From the NCBI RefSeq assembly GCF_017349355.1, contig NZ_JAFMPM010000006.1, positions 372,001 to 436,000 of the forward strand: 64,000 nt of DNA, read 5' to 3'. This stretch comes from Thiothrix fructosivorans (GTDB taxonomy: Bacteria; Pseudomonadota; Gammaproteobacteria; Thiotrichales; Thiotrichaceae). Numbering within the stretch: the first letter of the stretch is position 1; every line of letters begins with the position of its first letter. Positions 61,495 through 64,000 of the stretch are shown piece after piece. The notes beneath the pieces are model-generated. The model saw nothing but the letters and a program-made list of their open reading frames with translations, searched no databases and was not told where the DNA came from. The position numbers and the translations under genes are program-made.

Positions 61495-61833
61495 ATGAAA
61501 ATCGGCGTTACCAGCCAAAATTTGCGTACCGTTACCGGACACGCCAGCAAAGCCCGCAGCTTTTTGATGTATGAATGGAGTGCTGAGCAAGCGGTGCAGC
61601 CTCTTGATTCGTTGGAATTGTCGATGGAAATGTCGATCCATGCGTGGGATAAGCGCGGTGATCACCCGTTGTTAGCGTTGGATTATTTGATCACCGGCCC
61701 GTGTGGAAAAAGTTTTATCAATCAAATGAAGCAATACGGTGTGCGGGTAAGAACCACGGACGAAACCGATCCGCTGGTGGCGGTGCAAGCGTTAGTGGCG
61801 GCCGTTGTGCCGTGGGCGCGTAAGCCTGCTTGA
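61495..61833 (+). CDS. NifX/NafY-like (dinitrogenase cofactor-binding fold) protein
   Basis: The 112-residue protein begins MKIGVTSQNLRTVTGHASKARSFLMYE and has GPCGKSFINQMKQYGVRVRTTDETDPLVAVQALV, as in the NifX/NifB C-terminal domain family that binds iron-molybdenum cofactor precursors or related clusters. No nif gene is in the window, so a general metallocluster role is more likely than nitrogen fixation. ATG 61495 is chosen; the open frame begins inside mogA in another frame. mogA lies 62 bases upstream, and both may serve molybdenum handling. Confidence 0.75.
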   Translation: MKIGVTSQNLRTVTGHASKARSFLMYEWSAEQAVQPLDSLELSMEMSIHAWDKRGDHPLLALDYLITGPCGKSFINQMKQYGVRVRTTDETDPLVAVQALVAAVVPWARKPA

Positions 61834-61846
61834 TTAGGCTTTTTTG
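61822..61846 (+). terminator. Terminator overlapping the NifX-like stop
   Basis: AAGCCT pairs with AGGCTT around GCTTGATT and is followed by a T-run. It ends the mogA-NifX transcript before the convergent GST fragment. Confidence 0.7.
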
Positions 61847-61849
61847 CCT

Positions 61850-62041
61850 TTAGGCGGGGCGGGTCGCCAGCATTGACGGGCGTGTTTGGAGCGCTTCATA
61901 GGGGTTGGCAGCGTTGAGGGCTGTGTTTGCCTCGAAAGGGTCAACTAGGATGGTTTCAACTTGTTCGCCCAGCCCTTTTTCGAGGATGACCAAACGGACT
62001 TTGCGTGAATAAGGCGAAGTGTTGGAATAGAACAGTTTCAT
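61850..62041 (-). pseudogene. Truncated glutathione S-transferase, N-terminal thioredoxin-like part only
   Basis: The 63-residue frame starts KLFYSNTSPYSRKVRLVILEKGLGEQVETILVDPF, the N-terminal beta-alpha-beta of a GST with the glutathione-site Ser/Cys region. After NAANP, where GSTs continue with GKxPAL, the sequence changes to unrelated codons and stops. A normal GST has about 200 residues, so this is a broken gene. GGAGAAG precedes the ATG. Confidence 0.75.
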
Positions 62042-62123
62042 AGCGGATGCTTCTCCTCTTCGTGTTGATACGACATTATGCCTTCCTTGGCGTTGATAGA
62101 GCAGCTTGGCACCTGTCGTTTGC

Positions 62124-62657
62124 TTAAAAATCGCGTTCGACGTGCAGCGCATTCGACACAATATCGCCTGCCACCATCCATGCCCCCAGTGCCAAACCTT
62201 CGTAAATGTCTTCATCGCTGTAGCCGAATGCCCGTAGCGCATCCACATCCGCTTGTGTGGTGCTGTTGGAATCTTTCACCGCTTTGAGGATGAACAGCAA
62301 CAGGGCGGTTTCGCGCTCATCGAGATTGGCGTTGGCGGGGTCGGCTTGCGTTGCTGCCACTTGCTCCGTTGTCCAGCCGAACATATTCATCAGCATTCCG
62401 GCATTCATGTCGATGCAATAAGCACACGCAGTACCCTGTGAAACGGTCATGCGTATCGTGGCTTGCAATGCGCCCGACAAATTGGGATTTTGCATACTGT
62501 GTTTGATGAATTCCCATTTCTGGCGCAAATGGAAGGGCACGGCGCTATGCACCTGCATGATGCCCGGTACGCCGCCAAAGCTGGCGGTGATTTCTTGGTA
62601 AACATCAGCAACATCGCCAGTGGCTTCGCTGGTAGCAACAGTTTTCAGATAACTCAT
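62124..62657 (-). CDS. Carboxymuconolactone decarboxylase/AhpD-like protein
   Basis: The 177-residue helical protein has the CMD-family active-site motif CAYCIDMN (C78, C81) with a downstream His/Asp position typical of AhpD-like peroxidase partners. It probably acts as a thiol-dependent redox protein. Its start overlaps the TusA-fusion gene by 4 bases (62654-62657), so it is translated together with it. The neighbourhood of TusA and DsrE2 genes suggests a role in sulfur-trafficking redox. Confidence 0.85.
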   Translation of the reverse strand: MSYLKTVATSEATGDVADVYQEITASFGGVPGIMQVHSAVPFHLRQKWEFIKHSMQNPNLSGALQATIRMTVSQGTACAYCIDMNAGMLMNMFGWTTEQVAATQADPANANLDERETALLLFILKAVKDSNSTTQADVDALRAFGYSDEDIYEGLALGAWMVAGDIVSNALHVERDF

Positions 62658-63412
62658 GTGGCTTCTCCTTGGTTGGTATGGTCAGTAACATTGTTGGTTT
62701 TCATATCGAGACCGCGCTCTATATAGAATGAATAACCGTATTCTCCTTCCGCTAGGGCTATGTGTTTTGAGCCTGTGGATTTGCATAAAAATTCAATATC
62801 GTTGACAGAACCCGGCTCAATCGTCACGATTTCGAGTATTTCCCCCACGGCTAAGCGACGCAGTGAGCGGGCAGTATGCACTAACGGCAGCGGGCATCCC
62901 ATGCGTCTAGCATCAAGGGAATCTGCTATCTGTGGGTGTTTTGGTGCGTTGGGTAGCGCCTTGCCTAAGCTATGATTTTGTAATTTTGATGATTTCATTT
63001 TATTAGAGGAAAGCTGTGCAGCATCCATTGTGGCGATTACCCAACTTGGTGCGGGCGTATTGCCATAGATATTGCACATGGAGGTGAGATATTTTGGGTC
63101 AAAAACACGAATTAATGTGGGTTCTGTTAATGAGTCGGCGAATGCGAGTCCGCAGTAATCGCGGGGATGTGATTGTCGAAGGTAGTTTTTAAGTGCTGTT
63201 AAAGCAGAGCTAATGTTACCACTGGTATTGACATCATTGAGCCGAACATAACCAGCGGTAGAGGCATCATTATTGTGAAGATACCATTGGGTATTCTCCG
63301 AATGCTGTATGGCATACCAAACCTGATCGAGGGTATCCCAGTCAATGATACCCGCAAGCGTATCTGGCATTAACTCGATAGATCGCGTTGAGACGGTGTT
63401 GTTTTCTAACAT
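62654..63412 (-). CDS. TusA-family sulfur carrier domain fused to an unknown N-terminal domain
   Basis: The 252-residue protein ends in a TusA-like domain (~163-240) with DSLDARRMGCPLPLVHTARSL; C173 in the CPxP motif is the persulfide cysteine. The first ~130 residues (LAGIIDWDTLDQVWYAIQHSENTQWYL, LKNYLRQSHPRDYCGLAFAD, TPAPSWVIATMD) are not recognised and contain at least two Cys. TusA domains carry sulfane sulfur between DsrE-like, rhodanese and oxidising enzymes. The gene is between the DsrE2 gene and the CMD gene on the same strand, so a sulfur-relay operon is likely. Confidence 0.82.
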   Translation of the reverse strand: MLENNTVSTRSIELMPDTLAGIIDWDTLDQVWYAIQHSENTQWYLHNNDASTAGYVRLNDVNTSGNISSALTALKNYLRQSHPRDYCGLAFADSLTEPTLIRVFDPKYLTSMCNIYGNTPAPSWVIATMDAAQLSSNKMKSSKLQNHSLGKALPNAPKHPQIADSLDARRMGCPLPLVHTARSLRRLAVGEILEIVTIEPGSVNDIEFLCKSTGSKHIALAEGEYGYSFYIERGLDMKTNNVTDHTNQGEAT

Positions 63413-63446
63413 GGTAATAGTCTTATAGGTTTGATGAATAGCGAAA

Positions 63447-64000
63447 TTAAATAAACAGGTTTACATCCGCTTTCTGTGCAATCGGTAGGAAACTCGCCGC
63501 ACCTACCCATTCGCTGATGCCGTCAATGAAGTCGGATTTTTCATGACCGAACAAATCCACCGTCATCTGACACGCCACCATTTTCACCTCGGCTTCTAAT
63601 GCCAACTCACGCAGCTCCTCAATGGATGCGACACCCTTCTGTTTCATGGTTTCCTTCATCATGCCGGTAGCGGCAGTCTCGAAACCGGGAATACCTGCCA
63701 TCAACAAATTGGGGATGGGCAAATTGGTCTTGCGTAACCACTCCGGCCCCATCGGCATTTTCATTGGCATGGCGGGATTGCCGAGTGGGCTGACTTTCAA
63801 ATCCAGCTTCTTTCTCAGCAAATCCAGACCATAGAATGTGAAAAATACCGTTACGTCCCAGCCCAAGGCAGCGGCGGTGGAGGCAAGGATGAACGGCGGG
63901 TAAGCCATATCCAACGTCCCCTTCGTAGAGATGATGGTCATGGAGGGTATGTGGTTGGCTTCGCGTTCATCCATTTTGTGCTGAAAACGTTCATCGAACC
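63447..64000 (-). CDS. DsrE2-family protein, 5' end beyond window
   Basis: The frame is open to the edge. Residues include a KGTLDMAYPPFILASTAAALG segment, VTVFFTFYGLDLLRKK, and MVACQMTVDLFG, whose Cys is the candidate sulfur carrier. This pattern marks DsrE2/DrsE-like proteins that mobilise sulfane sulfur in sulfur oxidisers, often with TusA and rhodanese. The residues before MTIIST (FDERFQHKMDERE) suggest that the real start lies upstream, so ATG 63974 may not be the start. It is the first visible gene of the relay operon. Confidence 0.85.
   Translation of the reverse strand, partial: FDERFQHKMDEREANHIPSMTIISTKGTLDMAYPPFILASTAAALGWDVTVFFTFYGLDLLRKKLDLKVSPLGNPAMPMKMPMGPEWLRKTNLPIPNLLMAGIPGFETAATGMMKETMKQKGVASIEELRELALEAEVKMVACQMTVDLFGHEKSDFIDGISEWVGAASFLPIAQKADVNLFI

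Overview
The window looks like chromosomal DNA of a filamentous or globule-forming sulfur-oxidising gammaproteobacterium, most likely Thiothrix or a close relative. This is an inference from a two-ATP-cone NrdA of Pseudomonas type, a homodimeric AceE pyruvate dehydrogenase, DsrE2/TusA-type sulfur-trafficking genes at the right edge, and two secreted Gly/Asn-rich proteins resembling sulfur-globule envelope proteins. No rRNA or tRNA gene and no CRISPR array was seen.

Layout. 0-2.2 kb: methionine salvage mtnBDC (minus) divergent from a secreted Gly/Asn-rich protein. 2.3-9.6 kb: the ribonucleotide reductase locus. nrdA carries a 378-residue homing-endonuclease intein with no usable +1 nucleophile, and an Eco29kI-like restriction-modification pair sits between nrdA and nrdB. 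Two NrdR-like boxes 32 bp apart precede nrdA. 9.7-12.1 kb: a bufferin/Hvf-type RiPP operon (EF-hand precursor, MNIO/DUF692 enzyme, DUF2063 partner, second lipoprotein-type precursor). 12.2-15.5 kb: a small lipoprotein, a membrane AraC regulator and an epimerase/DUF2269/DUF4166 operon. 15.6-18.1 kb: a TIR-FGE fusion whose C-terminus looks like a diversity-generating-retroelement variable region, and an AAA_14/DUF4143 ATPase. 18.3-21.7 kb: small envelope proteins, lipA, a YdcF-like protein and DUF2889. 22.1-27.5 kb: aceE-aceF-lpdA, whose E2 needs the lipoate made by LipA. 27.7-28.6 kb: a decayed IS4-family transposase. 29-37.4 kb: ilvD, two envelope proteins, a two-component system and a second-type EF-G.

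37.7-53.7 kb is the accessory heart of the window. It holds an AraC-like regulator with a pseudo-receiver, a large MalT/SARP-type ATPase regulator, fragments of further copies of both, two caspase-like (clan CD) proteins each attached to a seven-bladed beta-propeller (one FG-GAP/VCBS-like and N-terminal, one PLL-lectin-like and C-terminal), several small beta-rich or Cys-rich proteins, and a DUF2278 plus lamin-tail protein. Six loci in this region carry a pair of TTGCA-centred elements exactly 21 bp apart. Most lie directly behind a regulator gene or regulator fragment and before an effector-like gene, which suggests a repeated cassette of regulator, paired operator and effector. I consider this the best candidate for an undescribed system.

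53.8-64 kb: two paralogous lipoproteins with YncE-like propellers, an SDR, a membrane protein, a LysR regulator, an IS607 remnant whose tnpB start is fused in frame to a second Gly/Asn-rich globule-like protein, mogA, a NifX-like protein, a GST fragment, a CMD/AhpD-like protein, a TusA-domain fusion and a partial DsrE2 protein.
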